Shown piece after piece: positions 1 to 8,487 of a stretch of 64,000 nucleotides of DNA. Source of the stretch: Methanolinea sp. (GTDB taxonomy: Archaea > Halobacteriota > Methanomicrobia > Methanomicrobiales > Methanospirillaceae). The translations under genes and the position numbers were made by a program. Under the pieces are notes generated by a model that was given only the letters and a program-made list of their open reading frames with translations, was not told where the DNA came from and searched no databases. The stretch covers positions 25,473 to 89,472 of the forward strand of contig JADFCY010000007.1 in the NCBI GenBank assembly GCA_018263335.1, given 5' to 3'. Each line of letters opens with the position of its first letter. Within the stretch, counting starts at the first letter, position 1.

Positions 1-718
1 CTCCCTCCACGACGAATATGAACCTGGAATCATCTGACCTGACCCGTATTGCAGGCTCCTCTCCGATCCCGGTATTCAGGCAGGCCCGCTCGCAGAGACG
101 GCAGAGCGAGCATTCCTCGAGCCGGCCCTCTACCACCGTGACTCTTCCTCCCTTCACCACGAGGATCCCGCGCGGGCATTCCTCGACGCACTGTCCGCAT
201 GCATCGCACCTGTCGCTGATCTCCACGATGGGATAATTCTTGAACCCGCAGGTGGTGGTAGGTTGCCACTTGGCATGCACCCTGCCACTGTTGAGGACCG
301 CCCTTGCTTCGAGGACTACCTTCTGGTCCTTCGTCAGCTTCACGATGGGTATTCCGTCCACGGCAGGAGCTGCACGGGGGTCCTGGGGGATAAGATCCCT
401 TGAATACACCATCGCAGGACCCTCGACCGAGAGGGTGAACATGACGCTGCACCTGTCACATCCGGCCCCCTCACAGCTGCACTTCTCCTGGGGTATGTAG
501 CAATCCAGGTCTGTCCTGATGGGGATCAACCCGAGGCGATGCCCGAGCATCTCATCGAAGAGTGCACTGGTGTTGTCGTAGATACGCACGTCCTCGATCG
601 CGAGCGTGGGCACCTCTCCTATCATTGCCCGCCGCAGTGCATTGGCAAACGGCTGGCTGGTTCCCGTAATACTGAACCTGGCCGCAGAGTCGTTGATGCT
701 CGAGAATACTATCTCCAT
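1..718 (-). CDS. rpoD: DNA-directed RNA polymerase subunit D (Rpo3), 3' end cut by window
   Basis: Archaeal alpha-like subunit that nucleates RNA polymerase assembly with Rpo11/10/12. Reading leftward from 718, the protein opens with the alpha-type motif ANALRRAMIGEVPT near residues 25-38. It carries an inserted ferredoxin-like domain with two complete four-cysteine sets, Cys171/174/177/181 and Cys203/206/209/213, each CxxCxxCxxxC. These predict two [4Fe-4S] clusters, as known for some methanogen Rpo3 proteins. About 239 residues are visible and the C-terminus lies outside the window. The ATG overlaps the rps11 stop (ATGA), so translation is probably coupled. This is the usual archaeal S13-S4-S11-RpoD order. 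Confidence 0.95.
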   Translation of the reverse strand, partial: MEIVFSSINDSAARFSITGTSQPFANALRRAMIGEVPTLAIEDVRIYDNTSALFDEMLGHRLGLIPIRTDLDCYIPQEKCSCEGAGCDRCSVMFTLSVEGPAMVYSRDLIPQDPRAAPAVDGIPIVKLTKDQKVVLEARAVLNSGRVHAKWQPTTTCGFKNYPIVEISDRCDACGQCVEECPRGILVVKGGRVTVVEGRLEECSLCRLCERACLNTGIGEEPAIRVRSDDSRFIFVVEG

Positions 719-1113
719 CAGACTCTCCTTCCCCTCCGGCCACCCTTCTGGCGGATTGAGTCGTGTGGCACGGGGGTGACATCCTCGATGCGCCCGATGC
801 GCATCCCGGCACGGGCCAGTGCCCGGATTGCGGCCTGGGCTCCCGGACCCGGGCTGCGCTGCTTCCCCCTCCCTGGGGCCCGGACCTTCACGTGCACACC
901 GACGATGCCCTTCTCCATTGCGGTCTGGGCAACGTTCGACGCCATCTGCATGGCAGCATACGGTGAACTCTCGTTCCTGTCCTGCTTGACCACCATGCCG
1001 CCGCTGCTCTTGCACACCGTCTCTGCTCCGGAGAGATCAGTCACGGTGATGATGGTGTTGTTGAATGACGCGAATATGTGCGCGATTCCCCATTTTTCTT
1101 TCTCGCCTGCCAT
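718..1113 (-). CDS. rps11: 30S ribosomal protein S11
   Basis: uS11 of the small subunit platform, contacting 16S rRNA near the mRNA exit. The 131-residue product has the family core [13 protein letters not shown] near residues 17-29, the region SPYAAMQMA, and a basic Gly/Arg-rich C-terminal tail ([11 protein letters not shown]). The length is normal for archaea. It lies 3 bases downstream of rps4 and its stop overlaps the rpoD start, in the conserved S13-S4-S11-RpoD operon. Confidence 0.97.
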   Translation of the reverse strand: MAGEKEKWGIAHIFASFNNTIITVTDLSGAETVCKSSGGMVVKQDRNESSPYAAMQMASNVAQTAMEKGIVGVHVKVRAPGRGKQRSPGPGAQAAIRALARAGMRIGRIEDVTPVPHDSIRQKGGRRGRRV

Positions 1114-1116
1114 TGC

Positions 1117-1662
1117 TTACCTCCCTGTCCTGGTAATGCGGGCCCGCTCTGCATGATCAGCGTTCGCCACCGGCGACCGGCTGTAATACGAGATCGCCGT
1201 CTCTTCGGCCCTCGATACGCGGTATCCTGGGATGCTGACGCGCTTGCCGTTGACAGCGATGTGGCCGTGGGTGATCATCTGGCGGGCCTGCTTCGGGGAC
1301 CGTGCGAGACCCTGGCGGTATACTAGGGTCTGCAGGCGCCTCTCCAGCTGGCTCTGTACCTTGAGCGAGAGGATGTTGTCGATGTCTGCGTCGGGGCCGA
1401 GGAGCCCGGCGCGCTGGAGGTGCCCGATCAGCTCGGCCTTCTTCGCCTCGAACAGCGCCGTGTCAGTCCCCGTGGACATCAGGGCCAGGAGCTCGCGGGC
1501 TGCCTTCCGGTAGCGGCGAAGGTGGCTTGCCGCCTTCCAGACCTCCCTCTTATTCCGCAGGCCATACTCGATCATAAGGCGGTTCTCCTCCTCTATGCGG
1601 GTCTTCTCGAAGGGCCGCTTGGGAGTCTGGTACTGCTTGTGGTTCTTACCCGGGTATCCCAT
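1117..1662 (-). CDS. rps4: 30S ribosomal protein S4
   Basis: uS4, a primary 16S rRNA-binding protein that initiates assembly of the 30S body. The 181-residue product starts [20 protein letters not shown] as in archaeal S4. It carries an S4 RNA-binding domain at roughly residues 105-165 ([20 protein letters not shown] followed by [16 protein letters not shown]). It lies 17 bases downstream of rps13 and 3 bases upstream of rps11, so it is part of the same transcript. Confidence 0.97.
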   Translation of the reverse strand: MGYPGKNHKQYQTPKRPFEKTRIEEENRLMIEYGLRNKREVWKAASHLRRYRKAARELLALMSTGTDTALFEAKKAELIGHLQRAGLLGPDADIDNILSLKVQSQLERRLQTLVYRQGLARSPKQARQMITHGHIAVNGKRVSIPGYRVSRAEETAISYYSRSPVANADHAERARITRTGR

Positions 1663-1679
1663 GAAGACTCACCTGTTGA

Positions 1680-2132
1680 TTACTCCTTCTTCCTCTTCAC
1701 GCCGACAGTGGCGCCGGTGCGTCCGGTGGACTTGGTCCTCTGACCCCGCACCTTCTGGCCGGTCTCATGGCGGATACCCCGGTAACTGCGAATCTTTCGC
1801 ATGATGTTGATATCCTCGTCGAGGGTAGTCGAGACCTCTGTCCCGAGGAGGTGCCGTGCTTCGCCAGTGTATACGTCCTTGGGGCGGTTGACCATCCACC
1901 CCGGGACTTTCTGGGCATACCCTTCAACCGCTGCGCGGAGCTTCTCCACGTCCTCTTCCTTGAGCCTGCCCATCAGTTCTCTTCCGTTGACCTTGGCCAT
2001 TGCAGCAATGACTGATGCCGTGTGCCTTCCCACGCCCCTGATCCCTGTCAGTGCGGTGAGCACCGGCTTGGTGCCGTCGAGGTCGGTGTTGCTGATCCGT
2101 ACGAAATATCGTATCTCTTCTTCCTGAGCCAT
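1680..2132 (-). CDS. rps13: 30S ribosomal protein S13
   Basis: uS13, in the head of the small subunit, contacting P-site tRNA and forming subunit bridges. The ATG at 2132 ([20 protein letters not shown]) is chosen because archaeal S13 begins here, the product is then 150 residues, and AGAGAGG lies just upstream. The in-frame codons further upstream run into the tRNA-Ser gene. The helix-two-turn-helix region ([17 protein letters not shown]) and the basic C-terminal tail with [13 protein letters not shown] are clear. First protein gene after tRNA-Ser; I see no separate TATA box between them. Confidence 0.96.
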   Translation of the reverse strand: MAQEEEIRYFVRISNTDLDGTKPVLTALTGIRGVGRHTASVIAAMAKVNGRELMGRLKEEDVEKLRAAVEGYAQKVPGWMVNRPKDVYTGEARHLLGTEVSTTLDEDINIMRKIRSYRGIRHETGQKVRGQRTKSTGRTGATVGVKRKKE

Positions 2133-2167
2133 CCAATACCTCTCTTTTGTGAGATTTCTTCTGGAGC

Positions 2168-2251
2168 GCTGAGGGAGGGATTTGAACCCTCGAGTCCCAG
2201 GGGGACACAGGTTTAGCAAACCTGCGCCATACCAGGCTTGGCTACCTCAAC
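2168..2251 (-). tRNA. tRNA-Ser (GCT)
   Basis: The leftward strand folds as an 84-nt class II tRNA. The acceptor GTTGAGG pairs with CCTCAGC (one G-U pair). The anticodon loop TTGCTAA gives anticodon GCT, there is a long variable arm, and the T arm is GAGGGTTCAAATCCCTC. No CCA is encoded. It sits directly upstream of rps13 on the same strand and probably shares its promoter. Confidence 0.95.
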
Positions 2252-2331
2252 AGAGAATCTCGCATCTTTCGATACTCGCAGCATCCATCGGGTGCTGCTC
2301 CATGAATGGTGCGTTATTATTAGGTGTGCCA

Positions 2332-2343
2332 GTTATAAAAACC
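2332..2343 (-). promoter_or_regulatory. TATA box for tRNA-Ser/rps13 operon
   Basis: On the leftward strand the bases read TTTTTATAAC, an archaeal TATA element. It would place transcription start about 25 bases downstream, near 2308, some 55 bases before the tRNA 5' end. No other TATA-like stretch lies between the tRNA and rps13. The surrounding 2252-2463 contains no gene I can support. Confidence 0.55.
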
Positions 2344-2463
2344 CTTTCTCATGGGATATGGATAGGTATATGCTCCCTACAATAGCACGGCATGATACTT
2401 TATTCCTTAAAATGCCGTAATATACTGCGCCGGCACGAACATAACAGGGCAGAAAAGTCTTAT

Positions 2464-3465
2464 TCAATCAACTCCCTGCCGGAATACCCTGCTCCTCCTT
2501 GCGAAATTCCTTCCAGGCCTCTTCGCACCGCTCCCGATGAGCGCCGAGGTTACGATGGGCAGCGCGATCGTCGCATCCACGTGAACCTGGACATGCCTCG
2601 TTGCCGTGGACTCCTTTCCCCAGCTGATGGCCTCCTCGAAGGTGCAACCGGAGAGCCCTCCCCAGTGCGGAGAGTCTGCCGTGAACTGGATTGCATAATC
2701 ATGTCCCCCGAGGTCTTTCTCGTGGATGGACCCGATCACCTGGGTCTGCTGGATGAAGTTCTTTGGGACGCCACCCCCCACGTAGACAACCCCGGTCTTT
2801 TTTGCCTCCTCGACAATGGAGGTGACCTCGTCGGTATCTGCGATCTGGTCGATGTCGATCTCCACACCTCTCCTCCTCGCAATCAGTGCACCGATACCAA
2901 TCGAGGAGTCGCAGAGGGCGGGAACGAAGACGGGTATCTTCTCCCGCACGCACGTCGCGAGGAAAGAGTCCCTGCCAGGAGCTTCCCTGATGAGCCATTC
3001 GCCGAAACGCTGTAAAAATTCCCGTGATGAGCCCCGGAACGGAGCTATCTTCTCGGCAAAATTGGCAAATCCCCTGTCCACCCAGCGGAACTCCTCTTCG
3101 AATGCAAAAACATCGTAAATCCGATCAATTCCCTTTTCGTAGAGATCCGCGTCACTGACATGGTGGTGGCCAAGGTAATGGCAGACCCCGAGGTGCTCGC
3201 AGACATCGTGGAAGATGTTTGCCCCCGTGGAGACCACCACGTCGATATAGTGGCGCCTGGCAAGCTCGATCAGGACCTTCTGCATGCCCGCCGGGACCAT
3301 GGCCCCGGAGAGGCCAAAGAATATGGTCACCTCGGGATCGCGCAGCATCTCCTTCCATACTTCCACCGATTCACCGAGTTTTCGCCCCTGGAACCCGGTC
3401 CTTGCCATACCTGCCAGGAGCTGTGCGACGTCTGCGGAGGGGACGACCGGCTGGGTAGTCCGCAT
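2464..3465 (-). CDS. dys: Deoxyhypusine synthase
   Basis: Transfers the aminobutyl group of spermidine to a lysine of aIF5A, the first step of hypusine formation. The protein has the NAD-binding region STGANIFHD (about residues 79-87) and the C-terminal ADSPHWGGLSG followed by SWGKES, whose Lys (about residue 284) matches the catalytic lysine of the family. The start at 3465 gives 333 residues, close to the archaeal length, with GGGAGG upstream. In-frame ATGs at 3501 and 3555 would add 12-30 poorly conserved residues and cannot be excluded. It lies downstream of the CBS gene array on the same strand; co-transcription is possible but not evident. Confidence 0.9.
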   Translation of the reverse strand: MRTTQPVVPSADVAQLLAGMARTGFQGRKLGESVEVWKEMLRDPEVTIFFGLSGAMVPAGMQKVLIELARRHYIDVVVSTGANIFHDVCEHLGVCHYLGHHHVSDADLYEKGIDRIYDVFAFEEEFRWVDRGFANFAEKIAPFRGSSREFLQRFGEWLIREAPGRDSFLATCVREKIPVFVPALCDSSIGIGALIARRRGVEIDIDQIADTDEVTSIVEEAKKTGVVYVGGGVPKNFIQQTQVIGSIHEKDLGGHDYAIQFTADSPHWGGLSGCTFEEAISWGKESTATRHVQVHVDATIALPIVTSALIGSGAKRPGRNFARRSRVFRQGVD

Positions 3466-3674
3466 ACCGTGCCGGTCGCCTCCCTTCAGGGGACCTCCCA
3501 TTATGGTCTCGATCCCCCCCGGTTGCCCTGAGCGCTCTTCTTCTTTCCCTGCCATTGCAGATAGGTGGATGGGCAATTGATAAGAAATATGCGCTATCCC
3601 TGCTCCCCTCACTTCAATGGGGAATGGGGCTGTGTGCGATGCCTGACTTTTGGGATCCGCGGCAGAAAAGAGAG

Positions 3675-4451
3675 TTAGAGGGCTTTTATCAGTGACGCCC
3701 TGGTGACGATCCCGGCGATCTTCCCCCCGCTGGTCACGGGAACAGAGCTGATACCCTTTGAGAGCATGAGGTCCACCACCTCGTCTATGCCTGCGCCCAC
3801 ATCGACAGTCAGCACCGGGCTTGTCATGATATCCTTTACGAGCAGGTTCCGGATTCGGTGGTCCTGGTGCCGGTCCTCGACCATCTCGCGGAATCGCCGC
3901 ATCGCGACTGCAACGTCCGTTTCAGTCACGATCCCCACCACGCGGTCGTTCTCAGTGACCACGCAGCGATGGAGATTGTCGTCTATCATCCGCCTCCTCC
4001 AGTGTACGACCCGCTCGTCGACGTCAATGGTGCATGCCGGCTCCATCACGTCAGAAAGGCTGCCCTGCGGCCGTACGACGCGAAGGATATCCCCTGCGGA
4101 GACCTGGCCGACCAGTCGGTGATCCTCGTCATAGACCACCACCAGCTTGTAGGCCTGGAGCAGGGGGATGACGACGTCGAGGTCCTGGTCGGGGTACACG
4201 GTGGTGAAGTCCTCCTCAACGGTGTTTGCCACATGTATGGAGGTGGGGGAGATGGAGGAGTTCCTCTTTGTCCCGAGTTTGTCTGCCACGCTCTGCCGCG
4301 ACACGGTGCCTACCACCGCGTTGTGGTTCACCACGATAAGGGGATCGATGCCCTCGTCCAGCATCTTATCAAGGGCATCGGTGATGAGTGCGGACTTGGA
4401 GATGGTGACTGGCCTGGACATGATGTCCTTTACCAGAATATCGTCGTTCAT
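3675..4451 (-). CDS. CBS-domain protein (four CBS motifs), fifth gene of array
   Basis: A 258-residue protein made almost entirely of CBS motifs. These occur as two Bateman modules: DILVKDIMSRPVTISK and YPDQDLDVVIPLLQ in the first half, SLSDVMEPACTIDVDE and LLVKDIMTSPVLTVDV in the second. Such modules usually bind adenine nucleotides (AMP, ATP, SAM) and act as sensors, but no effector domain is attached. The start overlaps the stop of the upstream CBS gene by 4 bases (ATGA). Last CBS gene of the array. The partner and ligand are unknown. Confidence 0.85.
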   Translation of the reverse strand: MNDDILVKDIMSRPVTISKSALITDALDKMLDEGIDPLIVVNHNAVVGTVSRQSVADKLGTKRNSSISPTSIHVANTVEEDFTTVYPDQDLDVVIPLLQAYKLVVVYDEDHRLVGQVSAGDILRVVRPQGSLSDVMEPACTIDVDERVVHWRRRMIDDNLHRCVVTENDRVVGIVTETDVAVAMRRFREMVEDRHQDHRIRNLLVKDIMTSPVLTVDVGAGIDEVVDLMLSKGISSVPVTSGGKIAGIVTRASLIKAL

Positions 4452-5296
4452 TTAGCCACTTCCCGTATAATATCGTCTCTTTTTAAAATTCCTTTGATCT
4501 CGTTGCCTTCCACTGCGACCACGCTGTTGATATGATTCGCCTGCATAATCTCGATGGCTTCTTTCAGCTTCGCGTCCACCTCGACGGTGATGACCGGGCG
4601 GGACATCAGGTCTTCGGCAACGGCAGCCATCTCAATCACGTGCCGGTACTGCTTCCTTCCGCCTGATTCCCCACGGCGCAGCATTGTCACGTCTTTTCGC
4701 GGGAGTTCCCTCTTTTCTGTCTCATAGAGGTAGAATGCAAGGTTGCTCTCCGTGATGATCCCTGCCAGCGTGCCATCATTATTGACCACGATAACCTTAT
4801 CATTCCTTTCTTTCATGATGTCAACGACATGATCGAGCGAATGGTATCTGCTGACAGTGATTGCGTCTTCCATGACATCCGCCACGCTCTGCGAGAGCGC
4901 ATTGATCGTCGCAGACTTCATGAAATCAGACTTGGTCACGATTCCCGCGATCTCACCCGCGTCTACTACCGGCAACCCGCTGATGTCCCACTGGATCATC
5001 AGGGCTGCAATTTCACGTATCGTCGTGGATGGGGAGATGGTCAGCGGTTCGCGCGTCATCAGTATGCTCACCGGGATCTTGTCGATCGGGCGCCGCCTCC
5101 AGATCGGTTCGCTTTGCTGGAGGCGATATCCTATGTCCTTCTTGGTGAGGATGCCCACAAGAGTCCCTGCATCCATCACCGGAATTCTGGAGATCTTGTG
5201 CTTCAGCATCAGGTTGCGCGCATACGCCACGTGTTCCCCTGGTCCGACGACGTAGACCGGGGATGTCATGATGTCTTGTGCCAGCATTCGGTTCAC
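4448..5296 (-). CDS. CBS-domain protein (four CBS motifs), fourth gene of array
   Basis: A 282-residue cytosolic protein with four CBS motifs, recognisable by their openings: LAQDIMTSPVYVVGPG, PVSILMTREPLTISPS, SVADVMEDAITVSRYH and VAEDLMSRPVITVEVD. Between motifs 3 and 4 is a charged linker (TEKRELPRKDVTMLRRGESG). No catalytic or DNA-binding domain is visible. It overlaps both neighbours by 4 bases (ATGA), which indicates translational coupling and perhaps fixed stoichiometry. A nucleotide-sensing role is inferred from the family; no specific function can be given. Confidence 0.85.
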   Translation of the reverse strand: MNRMLAQDIMTSPVYVVGPGEHVAYARNLMLKHKISRIPVMDAGTLVGILTKKDIGYRLQQSEPIWRRRPIDKIPVSILMTREPLTISPSTTIREIAALMIQWDISGLPVVDAGEIAGIVTKSDFMKSATINALSQSVADVMEDAITVSRYHSLDHVVDIMKERNDKVIVVNNDGTLAGIITESNLAFYLYETEKRELPRKDVTMLRRGESGGRKQYRHVIEMAAVAEDLMSRPVITVEVDAKLKEAIEIMQANHINSVVAVEGNEIKGILKRDDIIREVAK

Positions 5297-6237
5297 CCCA
5301 TGGAGAGGGCTTTGACCAGGTCAAACTCGGTTACGAGCCCAATCAGCCTCGCATCCTCGATCACCGGGAGCGCGCCCGCATTCCTTCGCACCATCTCTGC
5401 TGCGGCCTGGTTGACGCTCTTCTCAGGGGCGATAGTGTAAAGGTTCCCTGAAACAAGCGTCCTCACCGGAAGCGCCATCACCTCTGCAATATCTCCTGTC
5501 TCCAGCTGGTCGAACACCCGCTTGCTTCCAAGGTATTTCATGATATCAGTCGTGGTGATGATCCCATAGAGCACGTCGTCGCTCACCACCGGCAGCCTCC
5601 TGAACCGGTACCTGGTCATCTCCTTCGTGACTTTTCCAATGGGGCAGTCCGGATCGGTGACCCGGAGTGACCTGCTCATGATCTCTTCGACGGTACAGGT
5701 CACCCTCTCGTTCGCAAGTACCGTCATGACATCCCGTTCCGTGACAATTCCGGTGAGAGCCCCATTCTCATCAAGGATCGGGATCCCGCCTATCATCTTG
5801 CCCTTGATGATATCGATTGCATCCTGGAGCGACGCGGAGTCGGGAAGCGATGTCACCTGACTTGTCATGATGCTTCGGATGCTCTCGTTTACTGCCGACA
5901 GCAGGTTGCCATCGTGCTTCACCTGTACCAGGTTGAACTTGTCCCCGCCACCAAGGAAGTTGATCACGTCACCCGAAGTGACAATTCCGCGCATTTTCCT
6001 TGAGCCCGCGTCCACCACCGGCAGCCTGCGGAACCCGCACCGGGTCATGGTCTCCACCGCACCAATGATGCTCATCGTCTGCGGCACCGAGACCACGTCC
6101 AGGGTTGCGATCGCCATGATCTCGCCCTCCTGCTCTACAACCCTTGACTTGAATTCGATTGGGCCCCGATCGAGTTTTCCGGGCATTTTCAGAAGTTTAT
6201 CACTCTGTTTGTAATTCTTGTCACTGTGGTGCACCAT
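5293..6237 (-). CDS. CBS-domain protein (four CBS motifs), third gene of array
   Basis: A 314-residue protein with an approximately 40-residue N-terminal extension followed by four CBS motifs (VVSVPQTMSIIGAVE, IMTSQVTSLPDSASLQ, IMSRSLRVTDPDCPIG, VMALPVRTLVSGNLY). The repeated core R-R-LPVV is strongly kept. The start at 6237 has GGGGGCAGG immediately upstream; an internal ATG at 6186 is an alternative. It is separated from the upstream CBS gene by 73 bases, the only sizeable gap in the array, and overlaps the next gene by 4 bases. Effector and ligand are unknown. Confidence 0.83.
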   Translation of the reverse strand: MVHHSDKNYKQSDKLLKMPGKLDRGPIEFKSRVVEQEGEIMAIATLDVVSVPQTMSIIGAVETMTRCGFRRLPVVDAGSRKMRGIVTSGDVINFLGGGDKFNLVQVKHDGNLLSAVNESIRSIMTSQVTSLPDSASLQDAIDIIKGKMIGGIPILDENGALTGIVTERDVMTVLANERVTCTVEEIMSRSLRVTDPDCPIGKVTKEMTRYRFRRLPVVSDDVLYGIITTTDIMKYLGSKRVFDQLETGDIAEVMALPVRTLVSGNLYTIAPEKSVNQAAAEMVRRNAGALPVIEDARLIGLVTEFDLVKALSMG

Positions 6238-6310
6238 ACCTGCCCCCGATATTTCCTGTCGTTACATCCCGGTGCAGATTGACCGCCGGGATTGATCTTC
6301 CTTCCACAAA

Positions 6311-7063
6311 TCAGTCGATTATCGCATTCAGCACATCGTGCCGGTCGATGATTCCTACCAGGTCATCCCCGGAGATCACAGGGAGGCGGCTGATATCATG
6401 CCTGACCAGCATCTCGGCTGCCTTCTGCACGCTCTCGCCGGGAGATACAGTAATAACCGGTGTGGTCATCACTCCCGCAACAGGAGTGCTCGATGCACTC
6501 TCCACGGAAGTCCTCCACCGCCCATCCCTCAGGAGGTCGCGGCGGGAGACGATCCCCACCAGCCGCTTCTTCTTTACCACCGGAAATGCGGAGAAGCCGC
6601 TCTCCGTGATGAGAGTGTGAATGCGGTGGACCGGCTCGTCGGCCTGGCATTCCACGACCTTCCTGGACATGTATCTCTCTACCAGGCCTCCGATCCTGTG
6701 CCGTGTGATGATCACTGGAAACACGTCAGAGAGAAGCACACCTCCGAGGACCTGCCCCTCTTCATCCACAACCGGCACGCTGTCTGTCCCATTTTCCCGG
6801 ATGACCTTTATGACTTCATCTACAGATGAATTGGGGCTGACGGGACGGATTTCCCTGATGAACCCCTCGATAGTCACGTTTGAACGCGTTGCCGTGACAT
6901 TGAGAATCCCGGATATGTCGACGCATCCCATGAGCCGGCGCTTCCCGTCGTGAACAAAAAGTTCGCGGTACACATCGTCACGGAGCACCTGCCTTGCCCG
7001 GGTTGCTTTCTCATCATATTTAAGGAGTGGAACTCCCACCATGAAGTCCCGGGCAATTTTCAT
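6311..7063 (-). CDS. CBS-domain protein (four CBS motifs), second gene of array
   Basis: A 250-residue protein of four CBS motifs. The first is divergent (DFMVGVPLLKYDEKAT); the others open IREIRPVSPNSSVD, YMSRKVVECQADEPV and VMTTPVITVSPGESV. The last ends in SRLPVISGDDLVGIIDRHD. The start overlaps the preceding CBS gene stop by 4 bases. As with its neighbours there is no attached enzyme or transporter domain, so a stand-alone adenylate-sensing regulator is the best guess. Confidence 0.83.
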   Translation of the reverse strand: MKIARDFMVGVPLLKYDEKATRARQVLRDDVYRELFVHDGKRRLMGCVDISGILNVTATRSNVTIEGFIREIRPVSPNSSVDEVIKVIRENGTDSVPVVDEEGQVLGGVLLSDVFPVIITRHRIGGLVERYMSRKVVECQADEPVHRIHTLITESGFSAFPVVKKKRLVGIVSRRDLLRDGRWRTSVESASSTPVAGVMTTPVITVSPGESVQKAAEMLVRHDISRLPVISGDDLVGIIDRHDVLNAIID

Positions 7064-7629
7064 TGTAACAGTTCCTCCTCACGGCATGACGGACAGAGCA
7101 TGAGGTTGTCTATCCGCCGAAGATCGTCAGACATCTGGCTGCACCTGCTGCAGAGACCCACCTCTACCTCATCAAGGCGGTTGATCTCTACCAGGTCGTT
7201 CATCAGCTCATTGATCTCTGTGGATACCGTGAGAATGTCACGAACTGTTACAATGCCAATCACCTTGTTCTCGTCGTCAACCACAGGGAGCCGCCGGACG
7301 CGGTGCTTAATCATCATGTGTGCTGCATCCTTCGCATACTTGTCTGCGCTGATAGTGATGAGAGGAGTGCTCATGATCTCGCTGACCTGGACGGTGCTCG
7401 GCTTCAGATCCTTGGCCACCACCTTGCAGTTGATATCCTCCTCTGTCACGATCCCGACGGGGAGATTATCCCTGCCGAGCACGATGCAGCTTCCCACCTC
7501 ATCCCGGCACATAAGCATGGCCGCACGGGCAACCGTTCCATCGTATCCTGTGGTGGTGGGGTTGCGCCGCATGACCTCCCTTACTGGCACCCGGGTATCG
7601 AAGCGGATGGTATCGGATGATTTCTTCAA
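7060..7629 (-). CDS. CBS pair with C-terminal zinc ribbon, first gene of array
   Basis: A 189-residue protein with one Bateman module (two CBS motifs, VREVMRRNPTTTG near residue 16 and VSEIMSTPLITIS near residue 82) followed by a short helical linker. The C-terminal ribbon has Cys160-x2-Cys163 and Cys179-x2-Cys182, a likely zinc site. The start is TTG at 7629, chosen because a near-perfect GGAGGTGATC ribosome binding site ends 2-3 bases upstream. First gene of the five-gene CBS array and the only one with a metal ribbon, so it may provide a nucleic-acid or protein contact. Confidence 0.85.
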   Translation of the reverse strand: MKKSSDTIRFDTRVPVREVMRRNPTTTGYDGTVARAAMLMCRDEVGSCIVLGRDNLPVGIVTEEDINCKVVAKDLKPSTVQVSEIMSTPLITISADKYAKDAAHMMIKHRVRRLPVVDDENKVIGIVTVRDILTVSTEINELMNDLVEINRLDEVEVGLCSRCSQMSDDLRRIDNLMLCPSCREEELLQ

Positions 7630-7695
7630 TCGATCACCTCCATGTTGTTGAGAGAAGTTGGGTGTATTGCAGTTACCAATACGGTAAGTGGAGTC

Positions 7696-7701
7696 TATAT
7701 A
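7696..7701 (-). promoter_or_regulatory. TATA box for CBS gene array
   Basis: The leftward strand reads AAAGTATATAGAC. This TATA element would start transcription near 7670, some 40 bases before the TTG start of the first CBS gene. It is back to back with the rightward TATA box of the GTPase operon. Confidence 0.55.
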
Positions 7702-7733
7702 CTTTCTGCAGTTCGCAAAAACACGGCAAACGG

Positions 7734-7744
7734 TATATAATAAA
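7734..7744 (+). promoter_or_regulatory. TATA box for small-GTPase operon
   Basis: GGTATATAATAAACC is a strong archaeal TATA element and predicts a start site near 7760. That gives an approximately 75-base leader before the GTPase ATG, which is preceded by GGAGGTGT. Confidence 0.6.
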
Positions 7745-7836
7745 CCTAATTACCACCTTCCCCTAAGAAGGATAATAACGGATCCGCGTGATGCCGGGGG
7801 ATTCGGCGCTTCTCCCTGTTCACGTGGAGGTGTACC

Positions 7837-8478
7837 ATGAATATCCTGGTCCAGACCAAAAGACGTCTCTCGAAGTTCCTGATGGCCTTCTTCAAGAAGA
7901 AAAAGGCCAGGATCGGAATATACGGCCCACCAAATGCAGGCAAGACCACACTCGCCAACCGTATTGCAAAGGACTGGACTGGGGAGGATGTGGGCCTGGT
8001 GAGCGAGATCCCCCACGAGACGAGGAGGGCGGTACGAAAGACCGACATCAGCATCTCGGGTTCGAACGGCAGCAACATCACCATCGACATCGTCGATACT
8101 CCCGGTGTCACCACCAAGATCGACTACAAGGACTTCCTTGAATACGGGATGGACAAGGAGACCGCGGTGATCCGCGCAAGGGAGGCCACTGAGGGTGTTG
8201 CAGAGGCCATGCACTGGCTTCGTGAGGATATCAACGGCGTCATGTACATGCTAGACGCCACCGAAGACCCCTTCATGCAGGTCAACATCATGATGATCGG
8301 GATCATTGAGAGCCGGAAGCTGCCGGTAATCATCGTTGCAAACAAGATTGACCTCCCCGATGCATCCCCGCAGCGCATCCGGAGCGCCTTTCCCCAGCAC
8401 CCTGTGGTTCCTATCTCCTGCCTTGAGGGGAAGAACATCGAAGACCTGTACGAGAAGATGGTGGAGCATTTTGGATAG
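7837..8478 (+). CDS. Era-like small GTPase, OapA/ArvA type
   Basis: A 213-residue Ras-superfamily (TRAFAC, Era-like) GTPase. G1 is GPPNAGKTT at residues 30-38, G3 is DTPG at 87-90 and G4 is NKID at 169-172, with a likely G5 near PISCLEGKN. The N-terminus is very basic and amphipathic (RRLSKFLMAFFKKKK), suitable for membrane contact. The next two genes are a DUF2073 protein and a zinc-ribbon protein, the order known for the haloarchaeal OapABC/ArvABC genes linked to origin-associated proteins and to extracellular vesicle formation. Assignment to that system is by family and gene order; a role in this organism is inference. GGAGGTGT precedes the ATG. Confidence 0.88.
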   Translation: MNILVQTKRRLSKFLMAFFKKKKARIGIYGPPNAGKTTLANRIAKDWTGEDVGLVSEIPHETRRAVRKTDISISGSNGSNITIDIVDTPGVTTKIDYKDFLEYGMDKETAVIRAREATEGVAEAMHWLREDINGVMYMLDATEDPFMQVNIMMIGIIESRKLPVIIVANKIDLPDASPQRIRSAFPQHPVVPISCLEGKNIEDLYEKMVEHFG

Positions 8479-8487
8479 GAGTGGAGC

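Noticed and set aside
30..452. Separate leftward protein gene within the first 450 bases
   Set aside because: It is an out-of-frame reading of rpoD; the correct frame gives the conserved Rpo3 sequence with Fe-S motifs.
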